Shown: positions 25,711 to 36,932, counted from the first letter of the stretch. The stretch is 64,000 nt of DNA from Glandiceps talaboti (GCF_964340395.1 NC_135565.1:22841709-22905708), one strand, 5' to 3'. Translations and numbers: made by a program. The notes: generated from the sequence alone by a model not told the origin.

Positions 25711-26111
25711 TTGAAAAGACAACATTGAGTTTATTATACTTGATGTACAGTAAAGTCAAACCAAGTACGTCATTAAAATGTATAAAATTGATTACTATTT
25801 TTATACTTCCAGTGAAATGTTATCAGAAAATCTCTAGAAGGTATTGATTTACACTATTTCCTACAGTGTGTGTAAATGAAAGGATGGTGACAAAAGCTTT
25901 TGAAATTACAGCTTTTGTCATATTTCTATCTCTGGAAAATACATTCATGCATACATCACATGTATTGTGTTTACTGTATACGTCATGAAATAAAGGCAGG
26001 AAATAAAATTTGTACACCAGAGATTTGCTGTTTTGCTACTTGTATTGGGTTAAACATTATATAGCCAAGTCTCAGGGCTATGAAATGTTTGTCTTTGTGC
26101 TACATGTAGAT

Positions 26112-26236
26112 ATAATGATCAGCCTATGTTGATATGGTCAGCCTAGGTTGATATGGTCAGCCTAGGTTGATATGGTCAGCCAAGGTTGATATGGTCAGCC
26201 TACCGGTACATGTAGGTTGTAATGGTCAGCCTATGT
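26112..26236. repeat. ~20-bp tandem repeat (TTGATATGGTCAGCCTAGG), 6 copies
   Basis: GATATGGTCAGCCTAGGTT copies follow each other from about 26120; the fifth carries an insertion, CCGGTACATGTAG. Confidence 0.93.
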
Positions 26237-26506
26237 TGAAATCAGCTAGTGTTATTTTCTAGCTACCCTGTTTTTAAAAATTTTTTACTACTACTGTTAA
26301 GGCCATGTTAGTTACATTTGTACCTAGCAACAAATAAAAACATGAGAAGTTTATATCAATGTTGTATATTTATAATAATACATTAGTGTACTTCACGCCT
26401 GTAGTGGAGAATAAGATATTAAATATACAAATTATTATCAACATTTTTATCAAAATTGTATAGAAATGTGTGAATAAAAACAAAGCTGAATGTAACATTT
26501 TATAAC

Positions 26507-26722
26507 ATGTTTTGTATGGATGTCAAGCCTTCAGAAAATGAAATGTTTTGTATGGATGTCCAGCCTTCAGAACATGAAATGTTTTGTATGGACACCCAGT
26601 TTTCAGAACATGAAATGTTTTGTATGGACGTCCAGCCTTCAGAACATGAAATGTTTTGTATGGACACCCAGTTTTCAGAACATGAAACATTTTGTATGGA
26701 TGTCCAGTCTTCAGAAAGCGAA
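26507..26722. repeat. 36-bp tandem repeat, 6 copies, alternating two-unit order
   Basis: The unit includes GAAATGTTTTGTATGGATGT and CCAGCCTTCAGAACAT. Units ending CCAGCCTTC and CCCAGTTTTC alternate, giving a 72-bp higher-order period. Because 36 is divisible by three it can be read as repeated MFCMDVQPSEHE, but the frame has no other support for being coding. Confidence 0.93.
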
Positions 26723-26724
26723 AG

Positions 26725-28560
26725 TAAGATTTATTTCTTTAGATCATGTGTTATCAGCTTCTTGGTTGCCTAGCAACAGTAAACAAATAGAGATTCACAT
26801 TACATGCAGTGACATCGCAATAAAAACCTGTACAGTTTAGTGATGTTGTCTATTTCTGCCTATAGCTAGTGGCCTTATTTATAGCTAATCACATGATATT
26901 TGCTTTGTAAGGGTTTTCCATGGCCACACCCACGCTATTAACCTAAACTGCTTTTTAAGTGTCACTTAGATGGGCTTTTCAATGCAATTAATACCGCTGA
27001 CAAATGGCCTAAAATAACCTTGTAAGGGAACTGAAGCCAACACCTGAATGACTCAGAGAAATCAAAGAGAAACCTCTAACCAATATAAAAATTTATTCAA
27101 AAATTTAAGTGAAATCTGAAATTAAGGAAATACTGAGATGTATTGAAGAAACAGCTGGATACTTGCAGTCAGTCAGATATTTGAATAAGTTAGATGAATA
27201 ACTCGTTTACATGATATAGGTCATGTAAGGTCATCCACAGGTGAAACACTCTCAGTCAGACCCCCTAGCTTAGTGAGAATTATTCACCACCCTTGCACAG
27301 TCAACAGCCATGCTTCATCTTATTAAATGGTAAGACATTCTAACTTCCTTGTTGAGATTTTACAACAGAATTTTTCAGATTTTACTAATGATAAGTGAAT
27401 TTCCACACAGGTCTAGTTTGTGTGTGTTGTCAAATTATAAAAGGGGTTGACCAGAAATGACGCATACTCTGTATTGTTTGTGCTCGTATATTTTCAGTAT
27501 TAGTGACATGCAGTAAATAGCCGGGTACAGTCAACACAGCTGTCACAGGTTCACCTAAATATGCATGTGATGAATTTCAGAATTACAACAGATTTAAACA
27601 TTTGAAAAATTCTAACTTGTGTTCATTTTTGTCGACACCATTCGTGATGACAACTGTGAATAGTGGTCAGTTTGGATAATGAAGGATTTTGTGACAACAA
27701 ATAATGAGACAAATTGCAATTGAAAAGTTTGCCATGAATTTATTTGTCCATTAGTTTAGAAAATTACATGATGAATTTAAGAGTCAGAATTCAAACAGTA
27801 GAAATATTCAAGGTTCTGTTGAAACCATTGAGTGTCAACAAAATGGGAGTAGTAAATTATAGATTCATCTGATGACAGAAAATAGGAAATCTGAAACTAT
27901 TTAAACAGTTGGTAGTTTGCATTCAAACATTTATTTAGAAGGTAACCCAAGTACAATGTTTGGTGAACAACTGAAATATTTATTGTGATATACACTGTCC
28001 AAGATTCATTGCTTTCATAATGACAGGACAATGATATTTAGACCCAGGGTAATAAACAAGTAAAAACATGAATTCTGCCAGATTATTTACCCTGAAATTT
28101 AAAACTTAAAATAGTGATAGAAAATTTGGAAACAGTAAGTATGATAAGTTGTCTTTTTATAAAAATTATCTAAATACATAGTGCAAAATATATTAATGTA
28201 TTTTCTTTGTTTTTACTACAGTAAAGTTATAGAACCATAGAATCTATAATACTTAGAGTGGAAATTTGGATAATTTTGAGACTTTTCAAGAAATACATGT
28301 ATTGATAGTTTTGATAAGAAACCCTGGGTAGTGCCCGGTAAATTGAGGTCAGTTTGATCCACATATTGTCCTGAAATAAAACTCACCAAAACACCTACTT
28401 GACCTTAGCATACATGTATGTTGAATATCTGTCAAGCCTACCATATGCTAATAAGTTAAAGCTGTATCTATAATCAAAGTGCAGTCTGTACATGTTGGAT
28501 CTATTTTCATACAATTCAATTGTTCATATCTTTGTTCTTACACATACAAAATATATACAA
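26725..28560. other. No recognised feature
   Basis: About 1.8 kb of low-repeat AT-rich DNA. No exon, RNA gene or transposon could be supported. Confidence 0.5.
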
Positions 28561-28562
28561 AT

Positions 28563-28832
28563 ATCCCATTGTAGTACACCCATGACAATAGCCCATTGTA
28601 GTACACCCATGACAATAGCCCATTGTTGTACACCCCTGACAATAGCCCATTGTAGTACACCCATGACAATAACCCATTGTAGTACACCCATGACAATAAC
28701 CCATTGTAGTCCATCCCTGACAATAGCCCATTGTAGTACACCCATGACAATAGCCCATTGTAGTACACCCATGACAATAGCCCATTGTAGTACACCCATG
28801 ACAATAGCCCATTGTAGTACACCCATGACAAT
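28563..28832. repeat. 27-bp tandem repeat, 10 copies
   Basis: TAGCCCATTGTAGTACACCC plus ATGACAA, ten copies filling 270 bp exactly. 27 is divisible by three, so at least four frames on both strands stay open. None is coding. Confidence 0.96.
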
Positions 28833-29374
28833 GCTGTTGAGACATCAGAGATAATTTGGGATTCTCTTCCAAGAAATATTTTGACTTTGTTACAGTGTGA
28901 GTAGAAATTTCATTTACTAAAAATATACACACATGTATATATACATGTACATGTATACGTGCACACAATGTTTATGTATGACTAATGTGAGAGGGGGCAG
29001 GGGTGTTAGAGGCCATGAGTTGGTAAAATTACCATTTTAGTAAGTTCCTTTCCTTCTCTGTTTCCTGGGTTCCCTTCAAAATTGGTATCACAAATAGTAC
29101 TAAGTATGGAAATCTGTGTAAATTCTACCATTTTCCCCTCAATTACTGCAGTTTTCTACCACAAAATATTGAAATCTTTGTAGACTTTACTGGATTTCTC
29201 TTCTCTTTTTTGAGGTTTTCTACCAAAATGATGACACAAGGTACAAACATATATGGTACCGCTTAATCTATATACACAATGCACATGTTTATTAAAATCC
29301 CCCCTCAGCCCTCCCCTCCCCTCCCCCCCCCAAAAAACAACAAAAACCCAACCATCTTCATCATATTCCAAGGG

Positions 29375-29665
29375 TATCTGCAAAGACTTTTGGTGAGAGA
29401 TCTTTTACTCATTATCAGCCCTACATTATGGAACAATCATCCTTTCGATCTCTGCAACTCCAAGTATCTGACATCCTTCCGCTGTTCTCTCAACACCTAT
29501 CTCTTTAAACATTTAGTCTAAGCCTTCTTCAATTGCCTAGTATCCAGTGTCTGTCAATCAAATTTTCATACCTTATCATACAGTCAATTTATTCATTTAC
29601 TTCTGTGCCCCAAGCTTTGCTTGCAGAGATTAAGCATTTTACAAATCTCCTTTATTTATATAGAA
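29375..29665 (+). mobile_element. 5'-truncated LINE (L2/CR1-like) with hairpin 3' end
   Basis: Reading frame ending near 29521: ISPTLWNNHPFDLCN, LTSFRCSLNTYLFKHLV, the usual APTLWN.LP...F...LKTYLF end of L2/CR1-clade reverse-transcriptase polyproteins. The 3' UTR carries CAAGCTTTGCTTG (29611-29623), a 5-bp stem with a TTT loop, then TTAAGCATTTTACAAATCTC. Preceding AT/C-rich sequence (29295-29345) is unrelated. Confidence 0.78.
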
Positions 29666-31255
29666 ATAATAAAAGTAGTTAGTGAATTGTCAAACAGAAA
29701 ATTGTTTCTCTCACTTTGTGTTGTTACCCCTTGACAAATTAAACTATTAATAAATTAAATGTGAAAAGAAAAAGGAGTGGTTCTGATAAAGCAACCTTCT
29801 TATAATTTTCCTTGAGAACCTTAAACTTTTTTATGTATTTTGAGCCTGAAAATTGGAAATATTCCAATAATTAACATACAAAGCAGACCCCAGAAATGAA
29901 ATATAGTACAAAAAATGAAAAATGGATGGTATCAAAATGAAATTCAAAAAGTTTCTGAAAGTTTTGACAAAGTTCCAATGTGATATAAATATACTATTAT
30001 CGGGAGAGTAATTAAATTTAAATATATTTGAAGATGTTATGAAAACAAAGGAGTGAAAGGGAAGAAATTCTTTTAGATATTGACGTCCGTACATGTAATT
30101 ATTTGTACAAAATAGGTTATGAGTCTCAGAATGATTTATATAGGGATTTGAGTAGTGAAAATACACAGATGTACATGTACAATGTAGTGTTCTAGATGAC
30201 AGTTGTGGTATCTTCTACACAGTTGCTATGGTTACAACATTTACAAACACAATTATTAATTTAATAGTAATTATCTATCACTATAATAGGGCATTGTTTG
30301 TCTATTTATAAATAATTTATGTCAGTCAATTTATTCTTCACAGTCTGTAAGTACTTTTATTTGTAAAGGAAAATTAAATTTAATGATTTATAAAAATGAT
30401 GTATATTTCTTATTTCATTTATTTATGATTAATAACAAGTTTTCCTGAATGATTTCCTTATTTATAAGTTTTACACAAACAAACCCAGTTCCAACATTTT
30501 TTAATGTCTTTTCTTTTTTTTAAATTGAGATAAAATTTCTAGTATACATTGCATTATACAAATAAAAATTCAAAAAATATTCTTTGAAATAAATACATCT
30601 ACACTCATTATGAACTGCTTTGATTTGCTGCAAAATTCACCCCTTCCCCCATCCCATTGGTGAGGAAGTCACTTTGATCCCCGCTTCATTATTTTAGTAA
30701 AAATATTACAAAAACATTTTACTTGTAGAAGGGCATGTCAGTATTTCATTAGATGAAACTAACACCATGTTATGACACTCTGTAATAAAGTCAGTAATTT
30801 TCAAGTGTGGAAGACATGTAATTTTCAAGTGCCAAAACAAACAAGTCCATATGGGTCCCAGGTGACTTTCAATGTTAATATGACAACATATTTGCAAAGG
30901 TTGGTAACCATGGTAACAGAGCAAAGAAATCTGATAAAATGTACACAAGTTTCCACACTATCTCTTAGACTGTAATTTTGACTGATAACCCTGATACGAA
31001 AATTAATAACTAAGGTAGATTGTACAACACTGAAGAGAATATAAATAAAATACTTTTCAAACTCGGGTAGGTTTTACCTACTTCCCATGTATAATGTTGT
31101 AAAGGGAATGCCTAGTTTTAAATACAGTGTTGTATTGCATGCACACATACAAATGAAGACCGAAAAAAATTGTCTTTGTATAACTTCCTTTAATCACTAG
31201 TTACAGGAGTACAATGTACCAACAACCAGGTTTATATATTAGAAATGAATAAAAC
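29666..31255. other. Upstream flank or first intron of MOB2; no exon found
   Basis: I looked for a short coding exon ending two bases into a codon before a GT donor and found no convincing candidate. 28990-29240 and 31060-31110 contain loose GGTAAAATCTACC/GGGTTCCC motifs of the CAGTGTTTTTG MITE family. Confidence 0.4.
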
Positions 31256-31301
31256 TTGTGATTGCGCTGAACTCGATTTCTGTTTTCTGTTTCTTTTACA
31301 G

Positions 31302-31456
31302 GAAGGCCGGTAGGAAAGAAAAGAAACCACCAGTAGAAGAAAAGAAATTGTACTTAGAACCTAAGTATATAGGTGCCAAAATAATCCATTTGGATTTCAA
31401 GGAAGCTGTCAGGTTGCCTGATGGGATTGAGTTAAACGAATGGTTAGCTACATTTG
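31302..31456 (+). CDS. MOB2: MOB2 coding exon A (N-terminal basic segment to LNEWLA)
   Basis: The acceptor TTTCTTTTACAG ends at 31301 and the donor GTAAGT begins at 31457. The exon opens with the third base of a codon and ends after one base (phase 1). It encodes a Lys/Arg-rich start, KKPPVEEKK, LYLEP and LPDGIELNEWLA, the segment that begins the MOB fold in MOB2. The ORF continuing past the donor (to a stop near 31491) and the one reading in from the intron are artefacts of unspliced DNA. Confidence 0.95.
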
Positions 31457-34400
31457 GTAAGTGGCCAGAGAGGGTAGTATACACTTTGTAAAAAAAAAAA
31501 AAAAAAAGATCCCATCAGTGAGCTTTCTATATTTTTAAAGATACAGTTTTCCTTTGCCAAAGTAGTCAGAATCAATGAAAATAGTTGGTTATGATAATAA
31601 CGTGCAACTCTAACTGAAAGAAAGGTTTATAGAAAAAAAGGAACACTTTTAGTATGAATTTCATGAGATGATGACATTCTGAACTTTGTCCAATTTAGTG
31701 TATACAGTTAATATATGTGTCTTGAATCTGTCAGTGAATTGTAAAAATGCTGTAATGAAGTACATGTGTATAATTAATGTTCAATGTCTAACTATATTTG
31801 ATGTTCTGTTGTCTTGATACCTACAGCTATAGCATTTTTTAATAATATTAATTTGCAATATGGCTGTATCTCGGAGTTCTGTACATCGTCACAGTGTGCT
31901 ACGATGACAGCACCAAATACAACGTAAGTCTCACATTTACTATTTCAAAATATTACAAATCTTTACATGTCTAAATCCGTAAGGACTGCTTTCAAGTAAC
32001 TCTATGTAAATTACACCCTAAAACCTTGTAAGGACTGGTTTTACCGGTACACCCTAAATATGTCAGCTTTCAGATGTACAAACAATTAGACTCTCTTACA
32101 GGTCTCGGAGCTTCGCATAGTTAAAATTTGGTATGTACTGATATCTACTGCATAATTGCACTCAAGTATCCTTGTACTGTGCGCCCTCATCGATCACATA
32201 GGTCTAACCATTCATTGATGTCTCGGGCTTCACATTAACAAGTCAACGAAAGGTTAGCCCTTTGTGATCGATGGGGGCATACAGTACAGGATATTCAAGT
32301 ACAATTATGCAGTAGATATCAGTACATACAAAACAATACACATTTTAGCTATGCAAAGCTCCGAGGATTGTAAGAGAGTCTAACAAACAATAAATACTTC
32401 GATGGACAGCTCAGAAATCCTGGGATTGAGTTAACTTTGTTGAGATGTGGACATTATTTAATATCATTCTTAAGAGTATAATAACTAATATGTTTATGTA
32501 TGTCACTTGACAACGTCTGTACCAATACAAGACATTGGATTTGTCATGCATGTAGATAATACCTTATCTGAGTTACTTCAATATTTGACTGAATTTAGTT
32601 TAACTGATAAAATGTTCATATGAAATTCATCCATGTACAAATGTACGTACATATGTGTATGTAATATACATACGTAAATACATTACGTATGTACGTACAT
32701 GCATACTACGTACATACGTGCACACACACACACACTCTGACTCTCTATTTGCTATTTGATTTGATCAGAGTCTATATGTGGGTGGATGAAAGGGGTAAGA
32801 AGTTGAAGTGTTCAGCAGCTCAGTACGTGGACTATGTGATGACATACATACAAAAACTTATCAGTGAGGAGTCTGTCTTCCCGACAAAATATGGTAAGTA
32901 GGATTGGTTGGTGGGTATGTGGGTGGGTGGGCTGGTGGGTGGGTTGTTTGGTGGATTTGTGGGTGGGTGGGTGGGTAGGTTGGTTGGTTGGTTGGTTGGT
33001 TGGTTGATTGGTTTGTAGATTGATTGATTGATTGGTTCATTGATGGATGGATAGATGGATGGGTGGTAGATAAGTTGGTTGGTTGGTTGGTTGGTTGGTT
33101 GATTAAGTATAGTTGGTTGAAACTTTATATATATACATCAGTACACCAGTAAAGCCATTGGGTACAATATGTAAATCAAATGATTTTGACCTTTACACCT
33201 GTTGTTATGTAAATGTACAGTCATACTCTTACAGCCTGTGATTGGATAGTTCCAAAAGACAAAACAATAACAAATCAGAAATGCTAGAAAGCAATCTCAC
33301 ACAGGACAAGGAGTAAAGTTATATATAACAAGATAATAAGAAAGAGAAAGAAAAGAAATATGTAGGAATTATCACACACTTAGGGTTGATCGCACAAGCT
33401 CAACAGGCGAACTCCATTCATTTGGGGGGGGGGGGGGTCAGGCATCAAGGCAATTGCTGAACTTCATTTTCGCACTTCTACGAGTTTTGAAAACTTTCAC
33501 TCCTTCAGTGATAAAAGCTTCTGTATTTACTACTGAGATGTTGATAGGATGATAAAAATTGACGTCTAATACGATATATACAGTGCTGGGTTTCCGGTAG
33601 TATTTTGATGTGTTTACCATCATCTTAGTAAACAGGTTCATGAGGTTGGAACTTCATGTTTACCATCATGTTTTTACATTGCGTCGATCGTAGTGATATG
33701 AGTGCTACAATTTTGGTCATAGAGTACATCATATATAAACATGTGATGTCACGCTTGTAAATGATCGTTTATGGAAAGGAGGGAAAATGGTTTGTCCTAA
33801 ACAAATGATGTTCATTGATTGAGCCTGTGTGACATTGTGTGATGGTGCCTTAGATTACCTGTCTGTAACTATTATACTATTGAAGAGAATGGTTTCTAAA
33901 TCCAGGTTTAAATAAACTCAAGATAATTTCATGACAATTCAACTATGGACATCAATTCAACATTGTTATGACAACATATATGTATCATCAAAGAAATATT
34001 TTTAAAAAATCTGTTGAAAAAATTGAAGATAATTGGAATATGAGAATGATGACTTATTTATAAGAGATACTAAGTAAACACAGTACAGTCAAGCCTCGTT
34101 AGAACGAACTCGCTTATAACGAAAACCCGGTTAGAACATATATTGTATGCTTACATTTCTGTCACTATTTATTACTGATCCCTATTATCTTATTTCTTCA
34201 CAGGCCATGTCTTCCCGGGAGACTTTGACGCGATACTACAAAGGATATTCCGATTTCTATTCCACGTAATTGCACATATCTATCATGGACATTTTGAACA
34301 CATGGTTCAACTGGACATTCATGCACATCTAAACTGCTTGTTTATTCACTTTATTTACTTCGCCAGAGAGTTCAGTTTACTTGATAGTAAGGAAGTCTTG

Positions 34401-34493
34401 ATTCTGGACGATCTCAGTGACGTTTTAGGCATAAATGACACTGACCCAAAGAAAGATGAATCGGTTACTGGAAATGCATCAACAGGAAGGTAG
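31302..34493 (+). CDS. MOB2: MOB kinase activator 2 (four 3' coding exons; 5' exon not found)
   Basis: Exons 31302-31456, 31827-31923, 32769-32893 and 34204-34493 join in frame (intron phases 1, 2, 1) into 222 residues plus TAG. All three introns are GT-AG with strong donors (GTAAGT, GTAAGT, GTAAGTA). The product aligns without gaps to the MOB2 family over the first exons: a basic start with KKPPVEEKKLYLEP, then LNEWLA, INLQY..ISEFC, DERGKK, FPTKYG, HVIAHIYHGHF and FAREFSLLD. The MOB zinc ligands are all present: Cys71 and Cys76 (FCTSSQC) and His151 and His156, numbered from the split first codon. MOB proteins are adaptors that bind the N-terminal region of NDR/LATS kinases; MOB2 is known to bind NDR1/2 and compete with MOB1. 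Human MOB2 has 237 residues, so only about 6-15 N-terminal residues are missing. The first exon must end two bases into a codon and lie upstream, here or outside the window. Subfamily assignment rests on remembered homologues. Confidence 0.96.
31457..31826 (+). other. MOB2 intron between exons A and B
   Basis: A 370-bp phase-1 intron, GTAAGT...ACAG. It holds a poly(A) run near 31491 and nothing else recognisable. Confidence 0.9.
31827..31923 (+). CDS. MOB2: MOB2 coding exon B (Cys zinc ligands)
   Basis: The exon follows ACCTACAG and is followed by GTAAGT. It is only 97 bp. It encodes AIAFFNNINLQYGCISEFC, then TSSQCATM. The two cysteines five residues apart are the first half of the C2H2 zinc site of MOB proteins. 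The four residues AIAF replace the TTTF-like stretch of vertebrate MOB2, keeping the length. Confidence 0.95.
32089..32382. mobile_element. Foldback MITE in a MOB2 intron, 9-bp target duplication
   Basis: A 294-bp element of two long inverted arms (32089-~32212 and ~32249-32382) around a ~36-bp centre. The tips are TAGACTCTCTTACA and TGTAAGAGAGTCTA. The direct repeat ACAAACAAT flanks both ends (32080-32088 and 32383-32391). Long TIRs with a 9-bp duplication fit Mutator-like (MULE) MITEs; the superfamily is inference. It lies within the intron between exons B and C and carries no coding sequence. Confidence 0.85.
32769..32893 (+). CDS. MOB2: MOB2 coding exon C (DERGKK to FPTKYG)
   Basis: The acceptor is TTGATCAG and the donor GTAAGTA at 32894. 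The exon gives VYMWVDERGKKLKC, AAQYVDYVMTYIQKL and SVFPTKYG. The length between the cysteine exon and DERGKK is one residue longer than I recall for human MOB2 and matches fly Mob2. The acceptor AG is followed at once by a second AG; only the first keeps the frame. Confidence 0.95.
32900..33110. repeat. Degenerate (GGTT/GGTG)n microsatellite in MOB2 intron
   Basis: It begins only about 10 bp after the splice donor of exon C and runs through GGTG, GGTT, GATT and GATG blocks. The rest of this 1.3-kb intron has no recognised feature apart from a G-run near 33424 and the pogo-like fragment near 34090. Confidence 0.9.
34086..34142. mobile_element. Possible pogo/Tigger-like TIR remnant
   Basis: CAGTCAAGCCTCGTTAGAAC followed by GAACTCGCTTATAACGAAAA resembles the terminal sequence of pogo/Tigger-type Tc1-mariner elements. 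Only one end is seen, so it is a fragment at most. It lies about 65 bp upstream of the acceptor of the last MOB2 exon. Confidence 0.4.
34204..34493 (+). CDS. MOB2: MOB2 terminal coding exon (His zinc ligands, C-terminus)
   Basis: The acceptor TTCTTCACAG ends at 34203. The first complete residues are HVFPGDFDAILQRIFRFLFH, then VIAHIYHGHF with the two zinc-ligand histidines, HLNCLFIHFIYFAREF, SLLDSKE and an acidic, Ser/Thr-rich tail (GINDTDPKKDE) ending at TAG 34491-34493. The HIYHGHF block is closer to the MOB1 version (HIYHQHF) than to the HIYWAHF of human MOB2. The variable tail after the last helix is where MOB2 proteins normally diverge. Confidence 0.96.
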
Positions 34494-35310
34494 ACCTTGA
34501 CAGGATCGATCATGTCTAAAGGAAGAGGATTGGAAACATGTTGAAAAAGTCACAAAAGCTGCGTAGAAACTAGAAAACAAAACTTGCTGATCCTGTGATT
34601 TGAGATCCAATATGCCTGACCCAGTGATTTCAAATCAATATGGCTGATTCAGTTATTTCAAATCCAGTATGGCTGATTCAATTATTTCAAATCCAATATG
34701 GCTGATTCAGTTATTTCAAATCCAATATGGCTGATCCAGTTATTTCAAATCCCATATGGCTGATTCCATTGTTGAAATGCATTTCTGATTTTAACAACCA
34801 ATCAAAAGCTGCTGATCCAGTGTTATTGTGATTTGAAATCCAGCATGGCCAATTCAGAATTCAGTGATAACATGATATGATTCACTGACTTCAAATCAGG
34901 CATGACATAAATTGTAATTGATTTCATATGATTCAATGATTTTTCAAATCAAGCATGGCAAATCCAATGATTTCAAACCCAACATGGCTGATACATGTTT
35001 TTCAAATCACACACATTAAAATGTGTTGATTTCATTTTGAACTGATTTCTCATCAGGCATGGTTGATTTAGTGATTTATCTATCACAAATGATTTAGTGA
35101 TTTTAAATCAAAATGTAGCAAATCCCAAATGATTTCTGATTTCAGATCAGCAAGACTGATTTGATGATTTGACACCCAGCATGACATTACAGTTTCAACA
35201 TTACATGGTGAAACAACTAGTCTGATCCTACAAACAATTATTTTAACTCTATCTTGATTTAAATCTAGAATATAAAAGAAAGATTATTTACTCAAGAATA
35301 AAACTGCCAT
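34494..35310 (+). other. MOB2 3' UTR / flank with degenerate ~30-bp repeats
   Basis: After the stop codon, 34590-35180 consists of diverged copies of a roughly 30-bp unit built on TTTCAAATCCAATATGGCTG, clearest between 34600 and 34760. A possible poly(A) signal AATAAA lies near 35297 and another (TTAATAAAG) near 36212. The transcript end is not determined by sequence alone. Confidence 0.5.
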
Positions 35311-35580
35311 CAGGACAGTCTTAATTAATTCTATTTTCTCATGATCCTACCAACACCATATTTCTTAAATCTGGTGAAATACTACAAAAAACTGATGCCC
35401 TCTATGGCGGGATTAGAAAAAATGATAACATTACTGATTCTAAGATGGCAACCCCCGTGAGCAAAAATTATCATTTACTGCCAAAATCTAGAAATTTTAA
35501 TGCAACAAATGGTTGATTGTTTCCTTCTGATTTTCATTCAGAATGTTAAAAAGTACAACTATGAACTGAAAATACAGCAG

Positions 35581-36120
35581 AATTATCAAAGGGTCATTGA
35601 AAGACTGCATATCATACACATTTTATGTTTCCTAAGAACAACTTAGATAGATAAGAAACAGGCTTCCCACAGACCACTCAATACAAATATAAACAACACC
35701 ACATTCCTGCTGACAAGCAGGCACAGTATGTGCACACACACGTCACCACGGGGAACCACGCAAGTAGACTCAAATTCTTGCTAGTTTTAATTTGTATGTG
35801 TCAAAATCATCGTCGCAAACCACGACCGTTTTACGGTATCGTTCTTAACGAGTCGGTTATATCGAAGTGTGGCAGAAGAAATAATAGCTCTGGTTTGTGA
35901 GAATGGTCAAAATCTGAGTCTGCAATGTGATAAAATTAAATAGCTTGTTTGTTCTAAGGACGTTGTTTGTGTGTGTGTGTATCAGTTGGGGTCGAATGGT
36001 ATTGTTTATATATTCAGTGAGTGATCTGTGGGAAGCCTGTTTCTTATCTATCTATTAAAATTGTTCTTAGGGAACATAAAATGTGTATGATACGCAGTCT
36101 TTCACAACCCTTCTGATATT
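35581..36120. mobile_element. ~540-bp foldback element downstream of MOB2
   Basis: The left arm (GAAAGACTGCATATCATACA, TAAGAAACAGGCTTCCCACA) is mirrored at 36014-36120 (TGTGGGAAGCCTGTTTCTTA, TGTATGATACGCAGTCTTTC). The outermost bases AATTATCAAAGGGT and ACCCTTCTGATATT also pair. The centre contains ACCGTTTTACGGT, a small hairpin. There is no ORF and no clear target duplication. Confidence 0.8.
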
Positions 36121-36601
36121 TCCACCATTATGTACAAACACATCTACTGTTCTTTATTTATATTTGACCAACCCATCATTTACTAAAGTGTCACAATGAG
36201 AAAGATAGAATTAATAAAGGCTGCCCTCAATAAAAAACAAATGCAAAAGCACTGCAAAATTGGATATTTCTAAGTTTTATCATATTTAGAATTAGTTAGA
36301 AGTACTAAGAGGTTGACATTATAATGAACTCTATCATTTTGTGCTTCATTAACAGACTGTGTTCAAGTTCAAAATTTATGTTTTTTGGGGATATTAAAAT
36401 CAGGAAGAGTTTTGTCTTTCACTTTTTTATAGCACATATAGATTTATATTTTATTCTCTTATCTTGTTTAGTCAGCTTTAAATTATGTTGGACTCAGAAT
36501 TTTTTTTGAAATCAACTCATCTCAAGTTCATGAATTTTTGTCCAAAATTTCAAGGGTCGGATTTTTTGACATCAGCCTGTATTTGTTTCATTTTCTTGAT
36601 A

Positions 36602-36614
36602 AGGTCAAAGGTCA
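36602..36614 (+). promoter_or_regulatory. Perfect DR1 nuclear-receptor half-site pair
   Basis: AGGTCAAAGGTCA is an exact direct repeat of the AGGTCA half-site with one-base spacing, the binding pattern of HNF4/RXR-type receptors. Function is not shown; see also 36920. Confidence 0.3.
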
Positions 36615-36919
36615 CAGGATGGAGACAAGGGTCAACTTAATTATGCTGCTGAAACTTCGAATACTGTATCAAGACATCACAGTAAACACTTAATTCAATA
36701 CTTTTTTATGATTTGACAGAAATATTTGAGCAGCAGTTTAACAAACATGATGTAGTGAAATCCAAGATGGCCATCATTTATATGGGAAGATCTATGACTA
36801 TGATCATTTCAAATGATCATGACCTTTGACATGAGAAATATGGCACATAGAAATGATTTTTGAAATCCAATATGGCTGCCAAAGTGGTGAAAGGTATATT
36901 GACATTTCAGTAGACATTC

Positions 36920-36932
36920 TGACCTTTGACCT
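36920..36932 (-). promoter_or_regulatory. Second perfect DR1 motif, opposite orientation
   Basis: TGACCTTTGACCT is the reverse complement of AGGTCAAAGGTCA. It lies 306 bp beyond the first. Looser variants occur at 36820, 37133, 40945, 41095 and 41305. Confidence 0.3.

Noticed and set aside
28492-28968. Four ORFs of 97-150 codons on both strands
   Set aside because: A 27-bp tandem repeat; being a multiple of three it keeps several frames open at once.
29831-30166. 111-codon minus-strand ORF next to the LINE end
   Set aside because: Phe/Asn/Ile/Ser-rich, as expected from antisense AT-rich DNA; no LINE or other motif in it.
31296-31484. Minus-strand ORF over MOB2 exon A
   Set aside because: Antisense shadow of a well supported exon.
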